This document shows, piece after piece, positions 20,365-28,659 of a DNA stretch of 64,000 nucleotides. Below the pieces are notes generated by a model, which saw only the letters and a program-made list of their open reading frames with translations, was not told the DNA's origin and ran no database searches. Within the stretch, counting starts at the first letter, position 1. Each line of letters opens with the position of its first letter. The translations under genes and the position numbers were made by a program. The DNA comes from Streptomyces sp. NBC_01224 (GTDB lineage Bacteria; Actinomycetota; Actinomycetes; Streptomycetales; Streptomycetaceae): positions 2,790,001 to 2,854,000 of the forward strand of contig NZ_CP108529.1 in NCBI RefSeq assembly GCF_036002945.1, written 5' to 3'.

Positions 20365-21120
20365 ATGACGACGGTTACAACGCGTACGGTCGAGTACCCG
20401 GCCGACGGTTTGACGATGATCGGGCATCTCGCGCTCCCGGCCGGTGTCGACCGCCGGCCCGCGGTGCTGCTCGGACCAGAGGGCATGGGGCTCAGCGACG
20501 TCGAGCGCCGCCGGGCCGATGCTCTCGCTGAGCTGGGATATGTAGCGCTGGCCTTCGACCTTCACGGCGGGCGCTATTTGGGTGACCCCGAGGAGATGCT
20601 GGCCCGTTGCATGCCGCTGCTCGCCGATCCCGACCGGATGCGGGGCATCGGCCATGCGGCGCTCGACGTGTTGGGCACCGAACCGCGGACCGACCCCGAT
20701 CGGATAGCCGCCGTCGGCTACGGCACCGGGGGCGCCATCGCGCTGGAACTCGGGCGCGATGGCGTCAACCTGCGCGCGATCGGGACAGTCAACGCAACTA
20801 CCACGGGCCGACCGGGCGAGGCGGCGCGCATTCGCTGCCCGGTGTGGGCCGGGGTCGGGTCGGAAGACCCGATCATGCCGCCCTCGCAACGGGACGCGTT
20901 CACCGCCGAGATGCAGGCCGCGGGCGTCGACTGGCGCCTCGCGGTCTACGGCGGCGCCTTGCACGCCTTCCACCACCCGCCGGTCGACCACCCCGTGGTC
21001 CCCGGCGTCGGCTACCACCCACGGCACGCGCAGCGAGCCTGGCGCGACGTCGTCGACCTGCTCGCCGAGTGCCTGCCCGTGACGGAGGATCTGGTCAGTC
21101 CAAGCTCGGCCACCCGCTGA
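20365..21120 (+). CDS. dienelactone-hydrolase-family protein lacking the nucleophile
   Basis: 251 residues with the family landmarks in order: EYPADGLTMIGHLALPAG (N-terminus), EGMGLSDVERRRADALAELGY, FDLHGG, RIAAVGYGTGGAIALELGR, GSEDPIMPPSQRDAF (acid) and GGALHAFHHP (histidine). In active members the elbow is G-x-C-x-G-G; here it is GYGTGG, so the nucleophile Cys/Ser is glycine. It may be non-hydrolytic. The gene sits between two insertion-sequence remnants and abuts a truncated reading frame, suggesting it arrived in, or was trapped by, a rearrangement. Confidence 0.8.
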   Translation: MTTVTTRTVEYPADGLTMIGHLALPAGVDRRPAVLLGPEGMGLSDVERRRADALAELGYVALAFDLHGGRYLGDPEEMLARCMPLLADPDRMRGIGHAALDVLGTEPRTDPDRIAAVGYGTGGAIALELGRDGVNLRAIGTVNATTTGRPGEAARIRCPVWAGVGSEDPIMPPSQRDAFTAEMQAAGVDWRLAVYGGALHAFHHPPVDHPVVPGVGYHPRHAQRAWRDVVDLLAECLPVTEDLVSPSSATR

Positions 21121-21129
21121 CCAGCGCTT

Positions 21130-21277
21130 ACCGGTCACTACGGCATTTCTGGCTCAGCAGCGCCAGGAACTCGCCGCCCGCTATAACAGTGGCCCTTATT
21201 GGCAGGATGACAACGCCCAGGCCTACGGCCGTGGCTTCGACAAGAATCTGGACGATGCGAGGAGCGCCCTGAAGTGA
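21130..21277 (+). pseudogene. C-terminal stub of an unknown gene
   Basis: An open frame without a credible start reads FLAQQRQELAARYNSGPYW, then DNAQAYGRGFDKNLDDAR and ends SALK. It looks like the amphipathic C-terminus of a genuine protein and not chance sequence. The stop overlaps the GTG of the next gene by four bases, the usual sign of a former operon partner. The 5' part has been lost at about 21140, where the hydrolase gene now lies. Confidence 0.5.
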
Positions 21278-21585
21278 CCGGCCTGCTGCGAGGGCCTTGG
21301 GGAGTGATCCTCATCCTCGCGAACCTGCTCAACGCCTACGTTGCCTACGGCGCACTTGCGACTCAGCCGCAAGCGGCCTGGGACGAACAGACGCTGACGG
21401 GTATCGAGTTCGCGTCAGCGCTGCTGATCACGCTCGGCGTCATCACCTCCCTGCTCGCCCTGCTCCCCGTGCGGCAGCGGACGCTCAGCCGCTGGTGGCT
21501 GGCGCCGTCACTGATCTTTCTGGCAGTGGGCGCAGCACGCTGGGCGTACATCGTTCACACCTATCCGCAGGGTCCCGGCAGCTGA
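21274..21585 (+). CDS. small three-helix membrane protein
   Basis: 103 residues with hydrophobic segments WGVILILANLLNAYVAYGAL (about 8-27), FASALLITLGVITSLLALLP (about 47-66) and WWLAPSLIFLAVGAARWAYI (about 75-94). Likely an integral membrane protein. I do not recognise a family. The GTG start overlaps the stop of the truncated frame before it, so it probably lost its own promoter and operon partner in the rearrangement. Confidence 0.6.
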   Translation: MTGLLRGPWGVILILANLLNAYVAYGALATQPQAAWDEQTLTGIEFASALLITLGVITSLLALLPVRQRTLSRWWLAPSLIFLAVGAARWAYIVHTYPQGPGS

Positions 21586-21599
21586 GTGGCGCAGCAGCC

Positions 21600-21757
21600 C
21601 CATTTCGCGCAGGGCAGTGAACTGCGCGGTACCAGGCGGGGAAGCCCGCAGGCATCACCCGCCACTTGATGCCGTTGTCGACCAGGTAGCGGACAGCGTC
21701 GATCATCTGTCGGCCCCCGGCGGAACGGGGAGGCGGACCCCGTCGTACGTACATCAC
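21600..21757 (-). pseudogene. IS5-family transposase N-terminal fragment
   Basis: The minus strand reads GGRQMIDAVRYLVDNGIKW followed by RVMPAGFPAWYR, matching the DUF4096-type N-terminus of IS5-family transposases. The next expected segment (FFARW) is only recoverable by a frameshift (CAKW near 21605), and nothing of the catalytic domain remains. Decayed remnant. Confidence 0.75.
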
Positions 21758-21844
21758 ATGCGGACGGTCCGCAGCAGCGGCCTATGACGGCCGCCCCGGC
21801 AGTGTCGGCCCCGGCGGTCAGCCGAGGCCGGTCAGCCGGGGCGA

Positions 21845-22972
21845 TCAGCCGGCCGGAGCCGTCTCCCGCCGCGCCGTCGTCGCGATCGTCGCCGAGCCGA
21901 CCACGCGGGTGCCGTCGTACAGCACGACCGCCTGGCCGGGGGCCACGCCCCGTACCGGTTCGGTGAAGGTGACGTGCAGCGTCCCGTCGACGAGTTCCGC
22001 CGTCACCTCGGTCTCGCCGCCGTGGGCGCGGAGCTGGGCGGTGTACGTGCCGGGGCCGGCCGGGGCGGTGCCGCACCAGCGGGGCTTGATGGCGGTGAGC
22101 GCGGTGACGTCGAGGGACTCGACCGGGCCGACCGTCACCGTGTTGTTCACCGGGGAGATGTCCAGGACGTAGCGCGGCTTGCCGTCCGGGGCGGGGTGGC
22201 CGATGCGCAGGCCCTTGCGCTGGCCGATGGTGAAGCCGAAGGCGCCCTCGTGGGTGCCGACCTTCGTACCCGACTCGTCGACGATGTCGCCCTCGGCCGT
22301 GCCGAGCCGGCTCGCCAGGAAGCCCTGGGTGTCGCCGTCGGCGATGAAGCAGATGTCATGGCTGTCGGGCTTCTTGGCGACGGCGAGGCCCCGGCGCTCG
22401 GCCTCGGCACGGATCTCGTCCTTGGTGGTGAGGGTGTCACCGAGCGGGAACATCGCGTGAGCGAGCTGCTTCTCGTCCAGGACGCCGAGGACGTACGACT
22501 GGTCCTTGGCCATGTCGGAGGCGCGGTGCAGCTCGCGGCTGCCGTCCTCGTTCAGTACGACGGTGGCGTAGTGGCCGGTGCACACGGCGTCGAAGCCGAG
22601 GGCGAGGGCCTTGTCGAGCAGCGCGGCGAACTTGATCTTCTCGTTGCAGCGCAGACACGGGTTGGGGGTGCGCCCGGCCTCGTACTCGGCGATGAAGTCG
22701 TCCACGACGTCCTCGCGGAAGCGTTCCGCCAGGTCCCAGACGTAGAACGGGATGCCGATGACATCCGCGGCGCGGCGCGCGTCGCGGGAGTCCTCGATCG
22801 TGCAACAGCCGCGCGCTCCGGTACGGAAGGACTGCGGGTTCGCGGAGAGGGCGAGGTGCACACCGGTCACGTCATGGCCCGCCTCGGCGGCACGGGCCGC
22901 GGCGACGGCGGAGTCGACACCGCCGGACATGGCGGCGAGCACACGGAGGGGGCGCTGGGAAGTCTCAGTCAT
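21845..22972 (-). CDS. mnmA: tRNA-specific 2-thiouridylase
   Basis: 375 residues from the ATG at 22972 (GGAG two bases earlier). MnmA adds sulfur to U34 of Lys, Glu and Gln tRNAs. The PP-loop is [13 protein letters not shown] (residues 13-25). The catalytic cysteines sit in [10 protein letters not shown] and [10 protein letters not shown]. The downstream [16 protein letters not shown] beta-domain is complete. The sulfur donor is expected to be the cysteine desulfurase encoded 0.8 kb upstream on the same strand, a common pairing. Confidence 0.97.
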   Translation of the reverse strand: MTETSQRPLRVLAAMSGGVDSAVAAARAAEAGHDVTGVHLALSANPQSFRTGARGCCTIEDSRDARRAADVIGIPFYVWDLAERFREDVVDDFIAEYEAGRTPNPCLRCNEKIKFAALLDKALALGFDAVCTGHYATVVLNEDGSRELHRASDMAKDQSYVLGVLDEKQLAHAMFPLGDTLTTKDEIRAEAERRGLAVAKKPDSHDICFIADGDTQGFLASRLGTAEGDIVDESGTKVGTHEGAFGFTIGQRKGLRIGHPAPDGKPRYVLDISPVNNTVTVGPVESLDVTALTAIKPRWCGTAPAGPGTYTAQLRAHGGETEVTAELVDGTLHVTFTEPVRGVAPGQAVVLYDGTRVVGSATIATTARRETAPAG

Positions 22973-23033
22973 AGCTCCACCAGAGTACGGGGCGCCGGGA
23001 ACCGAACGCTCGCGGATATGCGTTGTGGAACAC

Positions 23034-23714
23034 ATGGGGACCAAGGGGACGGCGGGCGCCAAGGGCTCCGCGGGGGCGAAGTCCGGGCACGGCATCAGCC
23101 GCCGCGGGTTGCTGATCGGCACTGCCGTCACGGCGGTGGGCGCGGCCGCGCTGGCGCGGGAGAAGCTGGAGCGCGCCTGGTGGCGATTGCCCGGGGTGGA
23201 CAAGCCCCGCACGCCGGGCGAGGTGGACTACGCGCGGGCCGAGTGGATATCGGCGTCCCCGGCGAACTGGCGGCGGGCCGACCGCCCCGCCGACTACCCG
23301 ATCGACCGGGTAGTCATCCATGTCACCCAGGGCAGCTACCGAGGCGCTGTGAAGGTCTTCCAGGACCCGGGACACGGGGCGGCGGCGCACTATGTGGTGC
23401 GCAAGGACGGCCATGTGACGCAGATGATCCGTGAGCTGGATGTGGCGTTCCACGCGGGGAACAGGTCGTACAACGAACGCAGTGTCGGCATCGAGCACGA
23501 GGGGTTCGTGGACCGTCCGCAGGACTTCACGGCGGCGATGTACGGGGCGTCGGCGCGGCTGACGGCGGCCATATGCGGGCGGTACGGGATGCCGGTGGAC
23601 CGCGAGCACATCATCGGGCATGTGGAGGTGCCGGGCACGGACCACACCGATCCGGGTCCGCACTGGGACTGGGACCGGTATCTGAAGCTGGTGCGGGCGG
23701 CGGGCGCCCGGTGA
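23034..23714 (+). CDS. N-acetylmuramoyl-L-alanine amidase (Amidase_2), Tat-exported
   Basis: 226 residues from the ATG; an in-frame GTG at 23025 is an alternative. A twin-arginine signal ([20 protein letters not shown], about residues 20-39) exports it. The amidase domain has the zinc ligands in [19 protein letters not shown] and [13 protein letters not shown], and HAGN in the groove. It should cleave the bond between muramic acid and L-alanine in peptidoglycan. It lies between mnmA and the cysteine desulfurase gene but on the opposite strand, ending 21 bp from the latter. Confidence 0.9.
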   Translation: MGTKGTAGAKGSAGAKSGHGISRRGLLIGTAVTAVGAAALAREKLERAWWRLPGVDKPRTPGEVDYARAEWISASPANWRRADRPADYPIDRVVIHVTQGSYRGAVKVFQDPGHGAAAHYVVRKDGHVTQMIRELDVAFHAGNRSYNERSVGIEHEGFVDRPQDFTAAMYGASARLTAAICGRYGMPVDREHIIGHVEVPGTDHTDPGPHWDWDRYLKLVRAAGAR

Positions 23715-23735
23715 CAGCGGGGCCGACCGCCCGGT

Positions 23736-24905
23736 TCAGCTGAGGCCCGCCGTCCGTGCCCGCTCCACCGCCGGGCCGATGGCGCGGGCCACCTCGTCGA
23801 CGTCCTGTTTGGTGGATGTGTGGCCGAGCGAGAAGCGCAGGGTGCCGCGGGCCAGGTCCGGGTCGGTGCCGGTGGCCAGCAGGACATGGCTCGGCTGGGC
23901 GATCCCCGCGGTGCACGCGGAGCCGGTGGAGCATTCGATGCCCTGGGCGTCCAGCAGCAGGAGCAGGGAGTCGCCCTCGCAGCCGGGGAAGGTGAAGTGG
24001 GCGTTGGCGGGGAGCCGCCCGCCCGGCGTCGGGTCGCCGCCGAGGACGGCGTCGGGGACGGCTGCCAGCACGGCCGCGACCAGGTCGTCGCGGAGTCCGC
24101 CGATCTCGTGGGCGAACTCCTCGCGCCCGTCGGCGGCCAGCCGCCCCGCGACGGCGAAGGCGGCGATGGCGGGCACATCGAGGGTGCCCGAGCGGACGTG
24201 CCGCTCCTGGCCGCCGCCGTGGAGCACGGGCACGGGGGTGTACTCGCGGCCGAGCAGCAGCGCGCCGATGCCGAACGGTCCGCCGATCTTGTGCGCGCTG
24301 ACCGTCATCGCGGCGAGGCCGGACCGGGCGAAGTCGACTTCCAGCTGCCCGAACGCCTGCACCGCGTCGGCATGCATCGGTACGTCGAACTCACGGGCCA
24401 CGTCGGCCAGTTCACGCACCGACATGATCGTGCCGATCTCGTTGTTGGCCCACATCACGGTGACCAGCGCGACATCGTCGGGGTTACGGAGGATCGCCTC
24501 GCGCAGTGCGTCCAGGTGGACGCGTCCGTACGGATCGACGGGGAGGTATTCGACGTTCGCGCCCTCGTGCTCTGCGAGCCAGTCGACGGCGTCCAGCACC
24601 GCGTGGTGCTCGACGGGGCTGGCCAGCACCCGGGTGCGGTGGGGGTCGGCAGCGCGGCGGGCCCAGTACAGCCCCTTCACCGCGAGGTTGTCGGCCTCGG
24701 TGCCTCCGGAGGTGAAGACCACCTCGCTGGGGCGTGCGCCGAGGGCATCGGCGAGGGTCTCTCTCGACTCCTCGACGGTACGGCGGGCCCGGCGCCCGGC
24801 GGCGTGCAGTGAGGACGCGTTACCGGTGACGGCGAGCTGGGCGGTCATCGCCGCGATCGCCTCCGGAAGCATCGGCGTGGTCGCGGCGTGGTCGAGGTAA
24901 GCCAT
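23736..24905 (-). CDS. cysteine desulfurase (NifS/IscS family)
   Basis: 389 residues. It removes sulfur from cysteine using PLP, forming a persulfide used for tRNA thiolation and Fe-S assembly. Landmarks are YLDHAATTP at the start, [12 protein letters not shown], the PLP lysine in [17 protein letters not shown] (about residue 202), [10 protein letters not shown], and the mobile-loop cysteine in [11 protein letters not shown] (about residue 325). Start ATG at 24905; CGACCACGCCG occurs twice in tandem within codons 5-11. Together with mnmA it likely forms a tRNA 2-thiolation pathway. Its first 276 codons recur almost perfectly at 27412-28260. Confidence 0.95.
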   Translation of the reverse strand: MAYLDHAATTPMLPEAIAAMTAQLAVTGNASSLHAAGRRARRTVEESRETLADALGARPSEVVFTSGGTEADNLAVKGLYWARRAADPHRTRVLASPVEHHAVLDAVDWLAEHEGANVEYLPVDPYGRVHLDALREAILRNPDDVALVTVMWANNEIGTIMSVRELADVAREFDVPMHADAVQAFGQLEVDFARSGLAAMTVSAHKIGGPFGIGALLLGREYTPVPVLHGGGQERHVRSGTLDVPAIAAFAVAGRLAADGREEFAHEIGGLRDDLVAAVLAAVPDAVLGGDPTPGGRLPANAHFTFPGCEGDSLLLLLDAQGIECSTGSACTAGIAQPSHVLLATGTDPDLARGTLRFSLGHTSTKQDVDEVARAIGPAVERARTAGLS

Positions 24906-24930
24906 GGTGGGCTCGATTCTACGAGCCTGC
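24064..24930. repeat. duplicated segment, intact copy
   Basis: This 5' part of the cysteine desulfurase gene plus a few upstream bases is repeated at 27412-28260 in the same orientation. In my base-by-base comparison I found one substitution inside the shared coding part and one 11-bp deletion in the other copy. Similarity fades about 25 bp upstream of the start codon. Confidence 0.93.
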
Positions 24931-25264
24931 GGCGGGGCGCATGCCGGGCGCATCGCATGCTGGTCCCCGCGCACCGGACACGGCACTCGGTCGCGGGCCC
25001 CGATCCGGAGCCCGATCCGGTCAGGGACGGCGTCGGCGGAGACCGCCGGTGCGGGCCGTTCCGCCGGACGGCGAGCAGAAGGTGGCCGAGGTGGCCCGCC
25101 GCCGGTTGAGACTGGTCACCCTCGGCAGACGGCACTGGCTGGACGGTGCGGACGCCTAGGACGATTCCTTCGGATCACCTTGCGGCCGGGTGGGCGTTGG
25201 GTGAGCCGCCCCGAGGGGCGCCCCCGGGCGTCGGGGCGGTGCGCCCTCTACCTAGGCTGGCGGC
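24906..25264. other. intergenic region upstream of the cysteine desulfurase gene
   Basis: About 360 bp between divergent genes; it should hold both promoters. No consensus promoter is obvious. The only coding-like stretch is the short frame at 25049-25159, listed separately. Confidence 0.45.
25049..25159 (+). CDS. possible 36-codon reading frame
   Basis: GTG-started frame ending in TAG: basic in the middle ([20 protein letters not shown]) with third positions rich in G and C, unlike its alternative frames. It could be a small protein or the end of a lost gene. No ribosome site is clear and no family is recognised. Confidence 0.25.
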   Translation: MRAVPPDGEQKVAEVARRRLRLVTLGRRHWLDGADA

Positions 25265-26170
25265 GTGACCAGCCACCTGCCCTCCTGTTCCTGCTGCGGC
25301 GACTCCCTTACGGACGAGCGGCGCATCGACGTCGGATTCAACCTGCCCGACGCTGCCCTCACCGCACCCGAAGAGGCCCGGCATCGGCTCGGCCCCTCCG
25401 CGCTGCTCCGGGTGGACGGCATCGGCTCCTTCATCCGCTGTCTGCTGCCCGTCCGGCTGACGCACGAGACCGAGCTGGTCCTGGGCATATGGCTGGAGGT
25501 CGACGAGGCCACCCTCCGCAAGGCCCACGACCTGTGGGAGGACCACAGTTACGCGGATCTCGCCTTCAGCGGGAGGCTCTCCAACAAGATTCGTCCCTGG
25601 GGCGACGACCTGCTGGGCGCCCCGTTCACCGCCCGGGTCGCCGACCCTGAGGAGCTGCCCTACCTCGTCGCCGGCCACCACCCGACAGCCGCCCGCGTCC
25701 TGGAAGACACCTGGGACCGGGACCACGTCCTCAGCCGCTTCCCGCACCAGCTCCCCGTCGACGTCCGCACCGGCCTCGGCGACCGCTGGTCCGTCGTCCG
25801 CACTGCGGGCCTCACCGCCCGGTTCACCGAAGGAACGGACCAGTTCAACGGGCCGGACCGCAGCGCGGCCGTGACCGTGTTCACCGACGACACCCCGGAA
25901 CGTACCCCCGAGGACTTCCTCTCCGCACTGCTCGTCGGCGCCCCCGACAAGCTTCCCGCGCAGCGGCTCACCGAGCCTCTGCCCGGCGGCCTCCGCCACG
26001 CCTTCTGGCTGACCCCGGACGACCACGGCCGGGAGAGGTACGAGTTCTACGGCTTCGCGGTACCGGCTTCCGGCACCGGCGCCGGGGTCTTCTGCACCCA
26101 CGAGGACCCCGCCGACCTCGCCTGGGCCCAGCAGGTCTGGCGGTCCCTCGACTGGGCCGGTCCTTCCTGA
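25265..26170 (+). CDS. DUF2199 domain protein
   Basis: 301 residues. The N-terminal half follows DUF2199: a CSCCGDSL zinc-knuckle-like start, VDGIGSFIRCLLPVRL, LGIWLEVDEATL, GRLSNKIRPWGDDLLGAPF and HPTAARVLEDTWDRDHVLSRF. The C-terminal half (about 170-301) has no assignment but ends in an ordinary soluble alpha/beta-like sequence. Function unknown. It is convergent with the WYL regulator. It belongs to the unit that was once tandemly duplicated, yet only one copy survives. Confidence 0.75.
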   Translation: MTSHLPSCSCCGDSLTDERRIDVGFNLPDAALTAPEEARHRLGPSALLRVDGIGSFIRCLLPVRLTHETELVLGIWLEVDEATLRKAHDLWEDHSYADLAFSGRLSNKIRPWGDDLLGAPFTARVADPEELPYLVAGHHPTAARVLEDTWDRDHVLSRFPHQLPVDVRTGLGDRWSVVRTAGLTARFTEGTDQFNGPDRSAAVTVFTDDTPERTPEDFLSALLVGAPDKLPAQRLTEPLPGGLRHAFWLTPDDHGRERYEFYGFAVPASGTGAGVFCTHEDPADLAWAQQVWRSLDWAGPS

Positions 26171-26201
26171 TCCGAAAGAAGGGCCCTCGGGCCCCGGAGT
26201 C

Positions 26202-27206
26202 TCACCCGCCCTCCGCATCCGCCTCCCCGTACAGCGCCACGACCGCCGCCGCGTGACGGGCGAGAACGGTCCGCGCCTCCGGTGGCGAGAGCACTTCGAG
26301 GTTCGGGCCGAAGGAGAGCAGGGAGCGGGCCCACTCCACCGAGTCCACGGCCAACTCGGCCCGCACCCAATCCCCTTGCCCCTCGGCCGACGCCCGCTCC
26401 CCCTGCTCCTCGGGCCACGGTTCCCCGGTCAGGGCCCCGGCGTGGAGGCGTACGAACAGATCGAGCCGGGAACGGCGCACGCGCACGCGCAGCCGTACAC
26501 CTCCGGGCCGTTCCTCGACCTGCTTGCGCAGTGCGTCCCACAGATCGGCCAGTTCCACTCCCGGCCGGCGCACAACGGGATCGTCGGTGAGGGTGGCCCG
26601 CTGCACCCGGTCCGCCCGGAACAGCCGCGGCACACCGTCCCGGTCCGCCACCAGGTACCAGACGCCCGCTTTCACGACGAGGCCGTACGGATCGACCGTG
26701 TAGGTGCGTGGGGTCCGCGTGCCGCTGTGCCGGTAGCTCAGCCGCAACCGCCGGTCGGCGAACACGGCGTCGTGCAGTTCGGCGACATCGACGACCGGTT
26801 GCGGGCCGCTCATCCAGCGCACCGGGTCGACCAGGATCCTTCTGCTGGTCAGCTCGGCGGCGGGCCGGTGCGGTGCGGGCAGGGCCGCCATCACCTTGCG
26901 CAGCGCGGACCCGAGCGCCGCGTCGAGGCCGAGCGCGGCATGGGCTCCCTGAGCGGCGAGAACGAAGAGGGCGCGCGCCTCGTCGGCGGTGAGCCCGGTG
27001 ACGTCCGTACGGAATCCCGGCAGCAGCGCGATACCGCCGTGCCGCCCCCGCTCGGCGTAGACGGGGACACCGGAGGCGGAGAGTGCCTCGATGTCGCGGT
27101 AGATGGTGCGTACGGAGACTTCGAGGCGCTCGGCGAGCTCGGTGGCGGGCACGAGGCCGCGGGTCTGGAGCAGCAGGAGGATCGAGAGCAGCCGGTCGGA
27201 TTTCAC
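26202..27206 (-). CDS. WYL-domain transcriptional regulator
   Basis: 334 residues from the GTG at 27206. Residues 1-60 are a DeoR-like winged helix ([37 protein letters not shown]). The middle is the WYL ligand-sensing domain ([34 protein letters not shown]). A WCX-like C-terminal extension is also present. Such proteins respond to nucleic acid or nucleotide ligands and often regulate DNA-repair or defence genes. The frame stays open far upstream through the duplication junction; that is an accident of the junction and not part of this gene. Confidence 0.9.
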   Translation of the reverse strand: MKSDRLLSILLLLQTRGLVPATELAERLEVSVRTIYRDIEALSASGVPVYAERGRHGGIALLPGFRTDVTGLTADEARALFVLAAQGAHAALGLDAALGSALRKVMAALPAPHRPAAELTSRRILVDPVRWMSGPQPVVDVAELHDAVFADRRLRLSYRHSGTRTPRTYTVDPYGLVVKAGVWYLVADRDGVPRLFRADRVQRATLTDDPVVRRPGVELADLWDALRKQVEERPGGVRLRVRVRRSRLDLFVRLHAGALTGEPWPEEQGERASAEGQGDWVRAELAVDSVEWARSLLSFGPNLEVLSPPEARTVLARHAAAVVALYGEADAEGG

Positions 27207-27258
27207 TCCACCAGCTTCCCCCCTGGCCCTCCGCGCCCCGCCCGCCGCTCCCGTGCGG

Positions 27259-27405
27259 CTATGCGCGCGGCGCTCGCGCCAGTTGGCGGGACTGGGCCAC
27301 CAGCCGGTCCGCGCTGTCCCAGACGTCCGCGTCCTCCTCCAGGAAGCCGCCCGCGAGATTGCGGGTGGTGATGGAGACGCGCAGCGGGCCGGGGGCGGGG
27401 CGGCA
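27259..27405 (-). pseudogene. thioesterase gene fragment at a duplication junction
   Basis: 147 bp that match the 3' end of the thioesterase gene (33580-33726) with a single substitution, including the stop codon. The fragment ends at 27405, where sequence switches within a few bases to the cysteine desulfurase duplicate. It has no start and no independent coding value. It marks the end of the first copy of a tandemly duplicated unit. Confidence 0.92.
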
Positions 27406-27411
27406 ACGGCC

Positions 27412-28260
27412 GCCAGCACGGCCGCGACCAGGTCGTCGCGGAGTCCGCCGATCTCGTGGGCGAACTCCTCGCGCCCGTCGGCGGCCAGCCGCCCCGCGAC
27501 GGCGAAGGCGGCGATGGCGGGCACATCGAGGGTGCCCGAGCGGACGTGCCGCTCCTGGCCGCCGCCGTGGAGCACGGGCACGGGGGTGTACTCGCGGCCG
27601 AGCAGCAGCGCGCCGATGCCGAACGGTCCGCCGATCTTGTGCGCGCTGACCGTCATCGCGGCGAGGCCGGACCGGGCGAAGTCGACTTCCAGCTGCCCGA
27701 ACGCCTGCACCGCGTCGGCATGCATCGGTACGTCGAACTCACGGGCCACGTCGGCCAGTTCACGCACCGACATGATCGTGCCGATCTCGTTGTTGGCCCA
27801 CATCACGGTGACCAGCGCGACATCGTCGGGGTTACGGAGGATCGCCTCGCGCAGTGCGTCCAGGTGGACGCGTCCGTACGGATCGACGGGGAGGTATTCG
27901 ACGTTCGCGCCCTCGTGCTCTGCGAGCCAGTCGACGGCGTCCAGCACCGCGTGGTGCTCGACGGGGCTGGCCAGCACCCGGGTGCGGTGGGGGTCGGCAG
28001 CGCGGCGGGCCCAGTACAGCCCCTTCACCGCGAGGTTGTCGGCCTCGGCGCCTCCGGAGGTGAAGACCACCTCGCTGGGGCGTGCGCCGAGGGCATCGGC
28101 GAGGGTCTCTCTCGACTCCTCGACGGTACGGCGGGCCCGGCGCCCGGCGGCGTGCAGTGAGGACGCGTTACCGGTGACGGCGAGCTGGGCGGTCATCGCC
28201 GCGATCGCCTCCGGAAGCATCGGCGTGGTCGAGGTAAGCCATGGTGGGCTCGATTGTACG
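27412..28260 (-). pseudogene. truncated duplicate of the cysteine desulfurase gene
   Basis: Nearly identical to 24064-24930. It retains the first 276 codons, including the PLP lysine region, but lacks the C-terminal part with the mobile-loop cysteine. One of the two tandem CGACCACGCCG units near the start codon has been lost (11 bp), so translation from the original ATG (28242) would leave frame after seven codons. One substitution changes GGTEAD to GGAEAD. The strong identity says the duplication is recent or homogenised by gene conversion. Confidence 0.95.
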
Positions 28261-28263
28261 AGC

Positions 28264-28377
28264 GTGCTGTGGGGCTTCAAGGCCCTGCGCAGGGTCAGCC
28301 CCGACCCCAGTCGCATCACGAGAATCGCCGCCGTAGCCCTCGTTCTGCTCCAGCTCGAGTACGGCCGCACCATCTGA
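28264..28377 (+). pseudogene. possible transposase C-terminal tail
   Basis: A short open frame without a start encodes [20 protein letters not shown] and then [16 protein letters not shown] before TGA. It has the look of the end of a transposase, but I cannot assign the family. It begins exactly where similarity to the upstream region of the cysteine desulfurase gene stops, so it marks a recombination boundary. Confidence 0.35.
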
Positions 28378-28659
28378 TCAATCACGCAACGTCATGATCT
28401 GTTTCTGACAAAGACTCATTGATCGGTATCCCCCTGGGCGGGCAGGTGGCCGAATCCGGCCCGGGAGCGGAATGGACTCGGGGGCGGAGTCCCACCGCTT
28501 TGAACTGTTCATGCACCCTCCCGCCCCCTCCACCTGCATCGCTGTCAGGGCACAGGACTTTAGGCCCGTCCGGTTCGGGACCCTTGACTCGATCATGAAG
28601 CAGGAAGCCCCAATATCTTTACAAGTTCTTGACTTCTTTTTTACGGGAGGGGATTCTTC
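28378..28659. other. AT-richer leader region of the large secreted protein gene
   Basis: 282 bp without a convincing gene. The last 60 bases are clearly lower in GC than the surroundings (runs of T and A before the ribosome site), as often seen at recently acquired genes. Two TTGACT hexamers occur (near 28583 and 28629), but no well-spaced -10 box follows either, so no promoter is claimed. Confidence 0.4.

Noticed and set aside
26202..28385. Chimeric desulfurase-WYL protein of 727 residues
   Set aside because: The thioesterase fragment between them is read out of frame, the desulfurase part begins without its own start frame, and the WYL gene has a normal GTG start.
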